A stretch of 43,130 nt of DNA, taken from positions 1-43,130 of the forward strand of contig JAZKAD010000003.1 in NCBI GenBank assembly GCA_040389305.1, in the 5' to 3' direction. Shown here in pieces: positions 27,075-36,642 of the stretch; positions within the stretch are counted from its first letter, which is position 1; every line of letters starts with the position of its first letter. Below the pieces are notes generated by a model. The model was not told where the DNA came from, did no database searches, and worked only from the letters and a program-made list of their open reading frames with translations. The translations under genes and the position numbers were made by a program. This DNA is from JAZKAD01 sp040389305 (GTDB taxonomy: Bacteria > Pseudomonadota > Alphaproteobacteria > Rickettsiales > Rickettsiaceae).

Positions 27075-28365
27075 GTTTGTGCCAAAAACTCTACTTGCTA
27101 GGTTTTTGCTAATCATCACGATCCCTACGATTATAGGCCAAGCTGCAGCGATTTATTTGTTCTATGATAGGCATTGGTCTAATGTTCTGCATCATACGAG
27201 CAAAATCATCGCGCGTGACATAGTTTTAATGACCCATTTTTTAGAAAAAGGTGATTACGACGGGGCGGCCATGGTCGAAAAAACCCTTAACTTAAACTAT
27301 AGCTTTCGTCCGAATACAACTCTGCAAAGCAGTAACACTCCGGACCTTGAGGAACTTGAAATTTTTCAAAAAACATTATCTTCGGAGGTAAAGCATCAAA
27401 GTTATGTAAGGCTATCTCCAGATGAAGATAAGGTGATGGTAGATTTGCAGTTAGGTGATGGGGTAATGTGCATACAATTTCCCTCAAAACCATTGATGAA
27501 CCCATCTACTTATGTCTTTGTTTTGTGGATTTTACTACTCACGCTACTCCTACTCACCACCTCTCTCATTTTTTCTAAAAATCAGCTAAAGTCAATCTTA
27601 GAGCTGACAAAAGCTGCCGATGAATTTGGCCGGGGTATTAAGTCTACGAAGCATTACAAACCATCGGGGGCGGAGGAAGTTAGGCTAGCTGGCGTAGCTT
27701 TTATGAAAATGCGAGACCGTATAGAAAGGCAGTTTACAAAGCGCACTCAGATGCTTGCTATGATTTCGCATGATCTTCGCACACCCTTGACCCGTATTAA
27801 ATTGCAGCTAGAGCTCATGGACGCTTCTGACGCAAAAGAAGAGATNNNNNNNNNNCAAATGATAGCTAGCTACCTGGATTTCGCTAGAGGCGAAGGGGGA
27901 GAGGAATTAAAAACTATATATATATCTTCGTGGCTTATGGAAGTGCTACCTAGCATTTCTCCGCCGCGTCTTCAAATAGAGCATACAATTGATACGGATT
28001 TAGCATTTAATATCAAGTCTCAAGCTTTTAAGAGGGCCATTGGTAATATACTCGGAAATGCTGCAAAATATGCATCCAAGGTTAAAATCTCTGCCTTCAA
28101 AACGTCAAAAACAATAAGAATTGAAATCGAGGATAATGGTAGTGGTATATCGGACGAGGAAAAGACTTTAGTTTTCAAGCCATTTTATAGATCAGATAAA
28201 TCAAGGCATATTGACGATACCCATGGCAATGTTGGTCTTGGACTTGCGATTACTAAAGAAATTATCCAAGGACATAACGGTGATATCACAATGCTAGATA
28301 GCAAGGACCTCGGTGGATTGCTTGTAAGGATAAACTTACCTCTTGCAAGTGAGAGAGTAATGTAG
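27058..28365 (+). CDS. EnvZ-like sensor histidine kinase (contains an assembly gap)
   Basis: Start at ATG 27058, preceded by AAAGGGA and overlapping the regulator by 17 bases; a longer frame start at 27010 would lie well inside the regulator gene. Two membrane helices (about 13-35 and 151-172) flank a periplasmic part and are followed by a HAMP linker. The phospho-acceptor is His238 (ISHDLRTPLTR). The ATPase blocks are NILGNAAKYAS (N), DNGSGI (G1), FKPFYRSD (F) and GLGLAI (G2). Ten Ns fall in the second dimerisation helix, before MIASYLDFARG. Spacing in relatives suggests that around eight residues (about 25 bases) are missing and that the real gene is intact. Confidence 0.88.
   Translation: MHSIFRFVPKTLLARFLLIITIPTIIGQAAAIYLFYDRHWSNVLHHTSKIIARDIVLMTHFLEKGDYDGAAMVEKTLNLNYSFRPNTTLQSSNTPDLEELEIFQKTLSSEVKHQSYVRLSPDEDKVMVDLQLGDGVMCIQFPSKPLMNPSTYVFVLWILLLTLLLLTTSLIFSKNQLKSILELTKAADEFGRGIKSTKHYKPSGAEEVRLAGVAFMKMRDRIERQFTKRTQMLAMISHDLRTPLTRIKLQLELMDASDAKEEXXXXQMIASYLDFARGEGGEELKTIYISSWLMEVLPSISPPRLQIEHTIDTDLAFNIKSQAFKRAIGNILGNAAKYASKVKISAFKTSKTIRIEIEDNGSGISDEEKTLVFKPFYRSDKSRHIDDTHGNVGLGLAITKEIIQGHNGDITMLDSKDLGGLLVRINLPLASERVM
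27846..27855. other. Assembly gap (10 N) inside the histidine kinase gene
   Basis: The reading frame happens to continue through the ten Ns, but the helix spacing suggests that the true gap is longer. Confidence 0.95.
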
Positions 28366-28376
28366 CGCGAGGTACC

Positions 28377-28458
28377 TTGCGCTCTCGTGTCATTCTTAGA
28401 CGAGGGATCCAGAAAAAATACTTTAAACTGGACCACCAGGCTATAGCTCGCAATAACG
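28377..28458. repeat. Degenerate intergenic repeat between convergent genes
   Basis: GTGTCATTCTTAGACGAGG, then GATCCAGAAA, later ACTGGACCACC. This matches the layout of dispersed rickettsial intergenic repeats built from inverted 'TCATTC..GATCC' and 'CTGGA..' halves. It lies between the kinase and typA 3' ends. The assignment is by appearance only. Confidence 0.35.
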
Positions 28459-28466
28459 CTTGCTAA

Positions 28467-30252
28467 TTACTTATCGGAACTCTTTGCTCTTTTTCTATCA
28501 TTCGGATCGAGATGACGCTTACGAAGACGGATAGATTTTGGAGTTACTTCCACAAGCTCGTCCGATTCTATATAAGCAACTGCTTGTTCCAATGTCAAAA
28601 TCACAGGAGGAGTCACTACAATCGCTTCATCTTTCCCAGAGGCACGCACGTTACTAAGCTGCTTAGCGCGAAGAGGGTTTACCTCTAGGTCATTATCACG
28701 ATTATGTTCGCCTATGATCATCCCCTGATAAGTATCTGTATCTGGGGTGATAAACATCTTGCCACGATCCTGTAAATTCCACATAGCGTAAGCCGAAGTC
28801 TTGCCACTACCATTAGAGATAAGCACGCCATTACGGCGACCAGGAATAGGACCACGATGCGGGCCATATGAATGGAAAGAACGATTCATGATTCCAGTTC
28901 CACGAGTTTCAGTCAAAAACTGCCCGTGATATCCGATAAGCCCTCTAGCTGGACCATGAAAAGTAATACGAGTCTTCCCGCCTCCAGAAGGACGCATATC
29001 CTGCATCTCGCATTTGCGTCCGCTGAGTGACTCTACAACTACACCCACAAAGTCATCGTCAACGTCCACCATAATTTCTTCGATTGGCTCTTCCGTGCTA
29101 CCATCTGCAGCAGTTTGCGTCACTACTCTTGGGCGGCTTATAGAAAGCTCAAAACCTTCGCGTCTTAGAGTTTCAATGAATACTCCGAGCTGAAGCTCAC
29201 CACGACCAGCCACTAAAAAGCCTTCGTTATTCGGGGCGTTAGAAACTTTGATAGCGACATTGCTTTCAGTTTCAAGATGCAGTCTTTCGCCGATAATACG
29301 CGATGTTAGCTTCGTGCCTTCTCTACCCACCAAAGGAGAGTCATTAGCAGAAAATGTCATCACTAGTGTTGATGGATCAATGGGCCTTGAAGGTAGGGGC
29401 TCAAGCATTTCTGGAGCACATATTGTGTCCGCAACAGTTGCTTTCTCAATTCCTGCTATAGCTACAATATCACCAGCTTCTGCCATATCGATTGGCACGC
29501 GCTCTAATCCTCTAAAAGCTAGTATTTTGTTTACTCTTCCATTTTCAAGAAAAGCGCCTTCTCTGCTGAGGACTTTAATCGCTTGGTTAGTTTTAACTGT
29601 TCCGCTATAAATACGGCCAGTTAGAATGCGTCCAAGANNNNNNNNNNGCATTTATATCAGCCTTAGGCTCCCTAACGTAGCTAACAATAGTATCAAATAG
29701 CGGAGCTAAGTCTTTGCGTTCATCTGCTAAATTATTGATAGCCCAGCCATTGCGTCCTGATGCGTATATTATTGGGAAATCTAACTGCTCGTCATTCGCT
29801 TCCAACGCCATAAAGAGCTCAAATACTTCTTCGACCACTTCTGCGGTTCTTTCGTCTTGACGATCAATTTTATTGATTACAACTATAGGTCTTAGGCCCA
29901 AGGAAATAGCTTTAGACAAAACGAACTTAGTTTGCGGCATGGTGCCTTCTGAAGCATCCACTAAAAGCACAACTCCGTCTACCATACTCAAAATACGCTC
30001 TACTTCACCACCAAAATCAGCATGTCCTGGAGTGTCTACGATGTTGATGCGCATGTCTTTCCACGCAACTGAAGTACATTTTGCCAAGATCGTAATTCCG
30101 CGCTCACGCTCAAGATCGTTGGAATCCATGGCACGCTCTGCAACGCTTTGGTTATCGCGAAAAGTACCACTTTGCTTTAGCATATTATCTACTAAAGTAG
30201 TCTTACCATGATCTACGTGGGCGATGATGGCTATATTACGAAGATTTGACAT
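28467..30252 (-). CDS. typA: Translational GTPase TypA/BipA (contains an assembly gap)
   Basis: Start at ATG 30252 (MSNLRNIAIIAHVDHGKTTL); a longer frame from 30273 adds seven atypical residues. The G1 motif AHVDHGKT, DTPGHADFGGEV (G3) and NKIDRQ (G4) are present. The later part has GRGELQLGVFIETLRREGFEL, GPARGLIGYHGQFLTETRGTG in shortened form and VEVTPKSIRLRKRHL. The product binds ribosomes under stress. The halves are out of frame only because of the ten-N placeholder. Comparison with BipA indicates that roughly 20 residues (about 60 bases) at the start of domain II are missing. Confidence 0.9.
29638..29647. other. Assembly gap (10 N) inside typA
   Basis: The gap falls between REPKADIN and LGRILTGRIYSG. 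Relatives have about 20 more residues here, so the placeholder is too short. Confidence 0.95.
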
Positions 30253-30402
30253 CCGAAACTCTAAAAAAATCAAAGACGCGCATTGTATACTAATATGTTC
30301 TAAATGTGAAATGAAAAAAGATTAATAATTAATTACCACTAGTTGATTTAATTGAAATATCACTATAGTATTATGCAAGCTCAATATAAATATCGGTAAT
30401 TT

Positions 30403-31329
30403 ATGAAAGAAAGACCTATCTCAATCACAATAATGTGCTGGCTTGGCATTATAAGTAATGTCTGCATGCTAATCCTACCAGGGATACTCTTGATTTTTGG
30501 GTCAAATGAATTAAAAGCCCAATTCTACGCGAAGTTATTGCCGTCTATGTCTACCTCTTCTCTTTCATTATCTACCCAATATATAATCTTCGTTTTAAAT
30601 ATGTTGATCTCACTTATTTGCAGTATTTTTATATTACGCGGGGCAAATTGGTCTAGGTATTTCTGCATTGGATCCATCGTAGTTGAAATGACAATAGGGT
30701 TTGCAACTATCTCAGAGAAAATATCACTCATTCCAGGGGTGTTCACGATCGCCTTTATGACATTTTTTCTATTCCGATCTAAGGCAAACGCTTATTTTAC
30801 TCAATCTAGACAATTCACAAATCCAACGCAAAATGATCACAGAGTGGGTAGGATAAAGCTAATATTAAAAGCGATACTAAAAATTATAAGTATTACTTTA
30901 TATACCCTAGGATGTTTGTGCATTTTCGGAGGTTTGTGCATGTTGCCAATAAACTTCCCTAATCCAGGCTCTATAAATCCCAATGCCATCCTACAAATAA
31001 AACTCACATATGCTATGGCGTTTGGAGGGGTGGGTCTAGTATTTATATTCCTTGGATCCGCTGCAAATAAATTCCAGAGGTGGAGGCTTCATATAGGAGC
31101 TGCACTGATGTCTATAGTATATATGTTTGCCTCCTCTATAGTAACTTATTTATGCACGCTATCAAATCCTGATGTTCCGAACCTCACTCAAGCCTCCCCC
31201 GCCTTATCCCTGGGCTCATTTGATGACAGCCTAGTATCCATCATCATTACTGTCATCATTCTGAGCATAGGCTTGCTATTGGTAAGATCCCACGAAAAAC
31301 GTGAGTCCAGTCATTGCGAGAGAGCGTAG
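30403..31329 (+). CDS. Multi-pass membrane protein of unknown function
   Basis: 308 residues, not recognised. It has about eight hydrophobic segments in two groups (about 8-30, 58-78, 83-100, 107-125; then 155-180, 203-220, 227-250, 282-298), separated by a polar linker at 128-150. No catalytic motif is visible. The last residues, RSHEKRESSHCERA, are encoded by a sequence (ACGTGAGTCCAGTCATTGCG and onward) that looks like an intergenic repeat, so the C-terminus may be repeat-derived. It is divergent from typA and stands alone. Confidence 0.65.
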   Translation: MKERPISITIMCWLGIISNVCMLILPGILLIFGSNELKAQFYAKLLPSMSTSSLSLSTQYIIFVLNMLISLICSIFILRGANWSRYFCIGSIVVEMTIGFATISEKISLIPGVFTIAFMTFFLFRSKANAYFTQSRQFTNPTQNDHRVGRIKLILKAILKIISITLYTLGCLCIFGGLCMLPINFPNPGSINPNAILQIKLTYAMAFGGVGLVFIFLGSAANKFQRWRLHIGAALMSIVYMFASSIVTYLCTLSNPDVPNLTQASPALSLGSFDDSLVSIIITVIILSIGLLLVRSHEKRESSHCERA

Positions 31330-31677
31330 CGACCGCGAAAATATAGCTTTGTTTGAACCCCCTCCTTTGAGGGGGTGACGCTAGAATGATCCTACTACGC
31401 CCTATAAATCCTTACCGATAGACTCGTCTTTGCCTCCTAAAATCCCAGACAAAAACTGCTCAGTAATTGTGTAAAATGATAGACGATTTATTTGGTTTCG
31501 CAAAACCACGCCCCTCAGACTGATAAAGAGCATGCAAGAGGGAAATATTGTGCTTTTGCATAGCTTCTACTGTTTGGTCGGATTCGAGAGAGAAATGACG
31601 CTATCAACCCCAAAAACTCTCTATCTTTTGAAGATGTATATGATATTATTGAATTCATCAATATACAGGATCAGTTT
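31330..31677. other. Intergenic region upstream of maeB
   Basis: About 350 bp. It continues the repeat-like GAGAGCGTAGCGACCGCG, then carries the C-run/G-run hairpin at 31357-31376. The rest shows no gene. The maeB promoter is presumably here but is not clear. Confidence 0.5.
31357..31376. repeat. C-run/G-run hairpin in an intergenic repeat
   Basis: ACCCCCTC/GAGGGGGT with a CTTT loop, a perfect 8-bp stem. It is similar in style to the palindrome at 13120-13139 and is likewise followed by CTAGAATG-type sequence. It may belong to the same dispersed family. Confidence 0.6.
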
Positions 31678-33936
31678 ATGACAGCAGAAGATCGTATGAT
31701 GAAGGCCGCCCTTGAATATCACAAGATGGATAAAAGGCCGGGTAAAATAGCAATGCATGCGACCAAACCTCTTATATCACAACAAGATTTATCACTTGCT
31801 TATTCCCCCGGGGTCGCGGCACCATGCCTTGCGATAGCTAAAGATATAGAAAATATTTATGAATATACATCCAAAGGCAATATGGTTGCCGTTATCTCTA
31901 ATGGAACAGCAGTACTGGGCCTTGGAAATTTAGGGGCTGCCGCCTCCAAGCCTGTGATGGAAGGAAAGGCCGTGCTATTTAAGCGCTTTGCAGATATTGA
32001 CGCAATAGATATTGAGGTTGATACAGAAGACTCCGAAGCATTTATCAATGTCGTAAAATATTTAGGACATAGCTGGGGTGGGATTAATCTTGAAGATATA
32101 AAAGCTCCGGAATGTTTTATCATAGAAGCTAAGCTCAAAGAGCTCATGGACATCCCCGTCTTTCATGATGATCAGCATGGGACAGCGATCATCACAGCGG
32201 CTGCCATGATCAATGCACTGCACATAACGAAACGTGAATTCGTAAGCACAAAATTTGTAGTCAATGGCGCTGGAGCCGCTGCAATTGCTTGCATTGATCT
32301 TCTTAAAAGCATAGGAGCTTCGCGCGAAAATATTATTTTATGTGACACTCAAGGAGTTATATACGAAGGCAGAGTGGCGGGCATGAATCCTTGGAAAGCG
32401 AAGCATGCAACCCTTGGAGGCGCTAGAACTCTTAGCGAAGCAATGATAGGAGCGGATGTGTTCCTCGGGCTATCTGCCAAAGGTGCGGTTACTAGAGAAA
32501 TGGTGGCTAGCATGGCGGCGAATCCTATTATTTTTGCAATGGCTAATCCCGATCCAGAAATCACTCCAGATGAAATAAAAGTCGTCAGGAGCGATGCTAT
32601 CATTGCGACCGGCAGGTCTGATTATAATAATCAAGTCAATAATGTTATGGGTTTTCCTTATATCTTCAGGGGAGCGCTAGACGTTAGGGCTACTACCATC
32701 AACGAAGAAATGAAGATTGCGGCAGCGACTGCCCTTGCGGATCTTGCGCGCAAACCAGTGCCAAACGAAGTATCTGCAGCATATTCAGGCTCAAAGCTTC
32801 AATATGGACCAGATTATATCATCCCCGTGCCTTTTGATCCAAGACTTATCACAGCAGTGCCTATGGCAGTAGCGAGCGCTGCTATGAAAAGCAATGTTGC
32901 GAGAAAGCATGTTGATCTTAAACAATATAAACTTGAGCTAGAGGGGCGTCTGAACCCCACATCGAATTACATGAATTGGATCTTTGAAAGAATGCAAGCC
33001 CAGCCAAGGCACATAGTGTTCGCAGAAGGAGAAGAGGAAGAGACGATAAAAGCCGCAATGATAATGGCTAGTAATGGCTATGGTCACCCCATTTTGATAG
33101 GAAGGTCAGACAGGATTATGCCAATTGTGGAAGATATGGGGTATGACAATAACCTAGATGGCATAGAGATTATGAATGCTGCAATCACTCCTAACACAGA
33201 GAAATATATTGAATTTCTCTATAAGCGCCTACAACGCCAAGGATTTTTGTATCGCGATGTTGCGCGCATGGTTAAAACCGATAGGAATATTTTTGCAGCA
33301 TGCATGGTTGCCTGCGGTGATGCAGATTCTATGGTCACAGGACTTACCAAAAGTTACTTCTCATGCCTTGGAGACATCCGTAAAGTAATAGATGTCAAGG
33401 CTAAGGATATTCTGCTTAGTTATTCTATTCTCATTTCTAAGGGCCGCAATATTATCATCGCCGATAACAGCGTCAATGAACTTCCTTCGCCAGAAGAGCT
33501 CGTGGGCATTACAAAGCAAGCCGCAAAAATAGCAAGAAATATGGGATATGATCCAAAAGCAGCACTGCTTTCATTCTCTAATTTTGGAAATCCACTTCGG
33601 GAAAAATCCGATCGTATTCGCGCTGCAATAGAAATTTTAAACAGCCAGAAGGTTGATTTTGAATATGATGGCGAAATGTCAGCCGAAGTTGCACTTAACC
33701 CAAATTTAATGAAATTATACCCGTTTTGTAGACTTTCGGGTCCAGCCAATATATTGATTATGCCAGGACTTCACACCGCCTCTATTGCCACCGGGCTAGT
33801 GCAAGAGTTATCAGGGGGCACTTTCATCGGCCCAATCCTTACTGGACTTGAGCATTCGGTACAAATTGTGCAAATGGGGTCTTCCGCGAGTGATATACTT
33901 AATATCGCTGCAATGTCTACTGTAGAGCTTGTGTAA
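31678..33936 (+). CDS. maeB: NADP-type malic enzyme with C-terminal phosphotransacetylase-like domain
   Basis: 752 residues. The N-terminal malic enzyme (about 1-420) has LAYSPGVAAPC, PVFHDDQHGTAI and the Rossmann segment VVNGAGAAAIACIDLL. The C-terminal part (about 430-752) resembles phosphate acetyltransferase, with AEGEEEETIKAA, NLMKLYPFCRLSGPANILIMP in shortened form and GLEHSVQIVQMGSS. It decarboxylates malate to pyruvate; in this family the PTA-like domain is regulatory, not catalytic. For a host-associated cell fed on dicarboxylates this is a main route to pyruvate. The gene is single. Confidence 0.94.
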   Translation: MTAEDRMMKAALEYHKMDKRPGKIAMHATKPLISQQDLSLAYSPGVAAPCLAIAKDIENIYEYTSKGNMVAVISNGTAVLGLGNLGAAASKPVMEGKAVLFKRFADIDAIDIEVDTEDSEAFINVVKYLGHSWGGINLEDIKAPECFIIEAKLKELMDIPVFHDDQHGTAIITAAAMINALHITKREFVSTKFVVNGAGAAAIACIDLLKSIGASRENIILCDTQGVIYEGRVAGMNPWKAKHATLGGARTLSEAMIGADVFLGLSAKGAVTREMVASMAANPIIFAMANPDPEITPDEIKVVRSDAIIATGRSDYNNQVNNVMGFPYIFRGALDVRATTINEEMKIAAATALADLARKPVPNEVSAAYSGSKLQYGPDYIIPVPFDPRLITAVPMAVASAAMKSNVARKHVDLKQYKLELEGRLNPTSNYMNWIFERMQAQPRHIVFAEGEEEETIKAAMIMASNGYGHPILIGRSDRIMPIVEDMGYDNNLDGIEIMNAAITPNTEKYIEFLYKRLQRQGFLYRDVARMVKTDRNIFAACMVACGDADSMVTGLTKSYFSCLGDIRKVIDVKAKDILLSYSILISKGRNIIIADNSVNELPSPEELVGITKQAAKIARNMGYDPKAALLSFSNFGNPLREKSDRIRAAIEILNSQKVDFEYDGEMSAEVALNPNLMKLYPFCRLSGPANILIMPGLHTASIATGLVQELSGGTFIGPILTGLEHSVQIVQMGSSASDILNIAAMSTVELV

Positions 33937-34054
33937 AGGCCTGCGGCATAAACAACTACCGAATAGACATAAGAAAAAGAGGTGATAAATGGGTGATATA
34001 GTGCTATTGATTTAAAAAAGTCATTACTAAACTCAACCCCTGCGCTCGGCACCC

Positions 34055-35401
34055 CTAGCGCAGCTTCTCGCTTACGAACGCCGATACATCGCTTTCGATA
34101 CCAAGAGCATCTGCGCTATATCCGCTAACCACAATAGCGAAAGCCTTAGAGACGCTAGAGTCATATCCACATAAACATTTAACGCCAAGCAATGCCCCTG
34201 TTTTGACTCTGACCCCTTCTGGGAGGTCGGTTCTCTTCTCTGCAGTCGATTCTTTGTCGCCAGGTCTTGCGAAGGATTCCACAAATTCCTGAGTAGCACT
34301 TCCTTTTGTCAAAATGTTATATAGCTGCTTCGTTTGGATTTTGTTGTATCTAGAAAGTCCAGAACCATCAACAATCAATGCTCCCCCAAGATCAAGATCG
34401 AAGCTTTCTTTAAACATATTTTTAATAATATCAGATCCCTCACTCCATTCTTTGATATTCTTTTTGGTGTGGACTAGAGTTAAATAGATTGCATCGAAGA
34501 CAAAATTGTCTGAGCTCTTAAAGGCTGGAGGCACAATCTCTGCAAGGATTCTAGATCTATGACTCTTAATAAACTGCATATTCTTTGGAAGTAAGTTTTC
34601 ATCCTTTACGACCATTATCTTGCCACGGATTTTTAGCTTATTTAAAATACTTTGAGTTTTATGTAGTAAATAAGGGTCTAATTCTCGTATATAACGTCTT
34701 AGCTTTCGCGGTTTATCTGTGTTTTTGATGTTTCCCGAGATGTGCAGCGAATTCTCGCACCAAGTAAGCTTTATGGAAGTAGGTTTATCATCTGTGGCAA
34801 CTGATGCACTTAGTTTATATTTTGTATCACTTACAATCTCAGCATTCACGCATTTCATAAACCCATCTTGGACAATGCAAACCCCTGGGGTTACCAATAA
34901 ATGCAACGCATTGCCATCTATGCTGGCTGCAGATACAGGGCCTGCATAGGAACTACCTATATCGCCTATTATAATGTCATTAGAGTAATCGGGAGTTTTG
35001 AATAAAGATCTGTTTAATATAATACGTGAAACATTCCTACCACTGTACTCTTCAAACAAATGCTCTAAATCTTCCGAAGAGAAAGTCGGATCTCCGGCAA
35101 AGGATATAACAACATCCTCTATTTTGTTGCCCTTCTTAGTTTGATACAACTTTGTTTCATATCTGTAATCCGCGCCTAGTACTTTATATGCAAGGGCTGC
35201 GGTAAGAACTTTCAGGCAGCTAGCTGGGGTAATATAGATGTCTGCATTATGATCCGCAGTAATGCGAGAGCCTTGGGCTTCTCCAAATATATAAGAATAG
35301 GTTGCGGGGGTTTTAGTGAATAACGCTCTGTGGCTTGTACCACAGCCCGAAATTATTAATGACAGTGATAAAGCTACTACATAAAATGGGGCTTTAATCA
35401 T
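34055..35401 (-). CDS. dacB: D-alanyl-D-alanine carboxypeptidase/endopeptidase (PBP4 type), probable lipoprotein
   Basis: 448 residues from the ATG at 35401; starts at 35413 and 35464 are also in frame, without better ribosome sites. A lipoprotein signal ends at the lipobox IISGC (Cys20). The penicillin-binding motifs are SCLK (Ser61-Lys64), SRYN (SxN) and VKTGALLGV (KTG). It trims or cleaves peptidoglycan peptides in the periplasm, so the cell probably keeps some peptidoglycan. A lipobox is unusual, because classic PBP4 has an ordinary signal peptide. Confidence 0.88.
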   Translation of the reverse strand: MIKAPFYVVALSLSLIISGCGTSHRALFTKTPATYSYIFGEAQGSRITADHNADIYITPASCLKVLTAALAYKVLGADYRYETKLYQTKKGNKIEDVVISFAGDPTFSSEDLEHLFEEYSGRNVSRIILNRSLFKTPDYSNDIIIGDIGSSYAGPVSAASIDGNALHLLVTPGVCIVQDGFMKCVNAEIVSDTKYKLSASVATDDKPTSIKLTWCENSLHISGNIKNTDKPRKLRRYIRELDPYLLHKTQSILNKLKIRGKIMVVKDENLLPKNMQFIKSHRSRILAEIVPPAFKSSDNFVFDAIYLTLVHTKKNIKEWSEGSDIIKNMFKESFDLDLGGALIVDGSGLSRYNKIQTKQLYNILTKGSATQEFVESFARPGDKESTAEKRTDLPEGVRVKTGALLGVKCLCGYDSSVSKAFAIVVSGYSADALGIESDVSAFVSEKLR

Positions 35402-35518
35402 ATTGTTATACATTTTCAGAATTAAACTAGACGGATTTACTGAACCCTCAAGAAGCGAGATCAATATCAGAGCTCGCCTAAGCCCCGCTAAGATGTGTAT
35501 GTTTAAAAGTTAAAGGTA

Positions 35519-35920
35519 TTAAATATTTTTGGTCTGTTCGCTTTCCTGACCGGACCTTCCCAAATTATGCTTTATACCATACTCTACTACGTGCTCGTAA
35601 TTACCGCCGCTTTCGATCAAAATCTTACCAAGTGATAATGCTTCCTCACGATCTTGATCAGAAAATTTTGTCGTTACAATATCAGTGATATCATACAAAA
35701 ACTGCCATGATTTTTCTACTAAATCTGCGAATGTTTGCTTGGATGCATTCTTAATTTTTTTATAAGCTACTTCCCCTGCTGGATCGCCTTTATGTATATA
35801 TGATAAATTAGCCTCAGCTTTTTCTTTGCCCTTAGAGCGCGCTTTGCGAAAATATACAGCAATCGCAAGAAGGGGAAAGCATATTACTCCAATAATAAGA
35901 AGTTGGAGAGATCCTACCAT
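35519..35920 (-). CDS. Small single-pass membrane protein, conserved-looking but unnamed
   Basis: 133 residues. An N-terminal membrane helix (about 5-24) and a basic stop-transfer FRKARSKGKEK are followed by a helical soluble part with ADLVEKSWQFLYDITDIVTT and LSLGKILIESGGNYEHVVEYG. The motif-like conserved style suggests a rickettsial lineage protein family (perhaps a DUF), but I cannot name it with confidence. It lies 54 bases from the dacB frame on the same strand. Confidence 0.65.
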   Translation of the reverse strand: MVGSLQLLIIGVICFPLLAIAVYFRKARSKGKEKAEANLSYIHKGDPAGEVAYKKIKNASKQTFADLVEKSWQFLYDITDIVTTKFSDQDREEALSLGKILIESGGNYEHVVEYGIKHNLGRSGQESEQTKNI

Positions 35921-36642
35921 AACGCACCTTAGTAATTAATAATCCGCTAAGATTACCTAAAGTCCTTGCATAAGTCTATTATTAGTAATTCCATGCCTAT
36001 AATATTCATATAACTCGCAGTATTTATGCTTCCTGCAAATGAAATAGGCCTATAATACATATACACAAAAATTGTGGATAACTTTGTGGAAGAAAGGAGG
36101 ATATACATAGTATCTACCCAGAGTAATAAGCCCCCTGATCGGTTTGATTAAAAAATAAGCATTGCCCTAAAGACCTTATACCTACGTCTATTTAAAAAAA
36201 ATAAACATATAAATCTTGAGTTGTTGTTTACGTAATAAATAACATCCTAAAATGTGTATAATTATGATATGTGCAATAATTATATCTCTATATCAGCCAT
36301 ATTTACCTTTCTTTTAAAGGGCAAACCGCAAAAGCTTTGCAAGAGACGTAATATGATTGGTACCTCTCAAAATTAAGTACAATCTATGCATAATACAAAA
36401 AAATATTTAGCTTAGATAATCCAGAGTAATAAGAAACAAGCATCTCAATGAAGGAAACCTAAGACCATTCTCGAGGAAAGCATAAACAATCCAACTCTCT
36501 TGTACGACATAGGCTTTAGGCGTGGCAATCTGCGTTAGCAGCAATCTGAGTATTAATGGGATCCTTGCGCTTTCCGGACAATGACTTGATGCGCCGCTCG
36601 TAAAAGTGACGGCGCTTGAGATCGTCACTTTCTAAAAGCCTT
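35921..36642. other. Long AT-rich gene-free region between the small membrane gene and degP
   Basis: About 720 bp. It has two 9-mers matching the DnaA box consensus on the minus strand (TGTGGATAA at 36073-36081, TGTGTATAA at 36253-36261). A segment near 36520-36630 carries CGTGGCAATCTG-type repeat sequence. A 73-codon minus frame at 36407-36628 looks like chance. No RNA gene is recognised. Confidence 0.5.

Noticed and set aside
27846..27855. Histidine kinase as a true pseudogene
   Set aside because: The frame is open on both sides, all kinase boxes are intact, and the only defect is the N-run.
28467..30252. Frameshift in typA
   Set aside because: The frame change coincides exactly with the ten-N placeholder, and both halves match TypA without overlap, so it is a gap-length effect.
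36407..36628. 73-codon minus-strand frame as a gene
   Set aside because: No ribosome site, odd composition and overlap with repeat-like sequence (CGTGGCAATCTG); it looks like chance.
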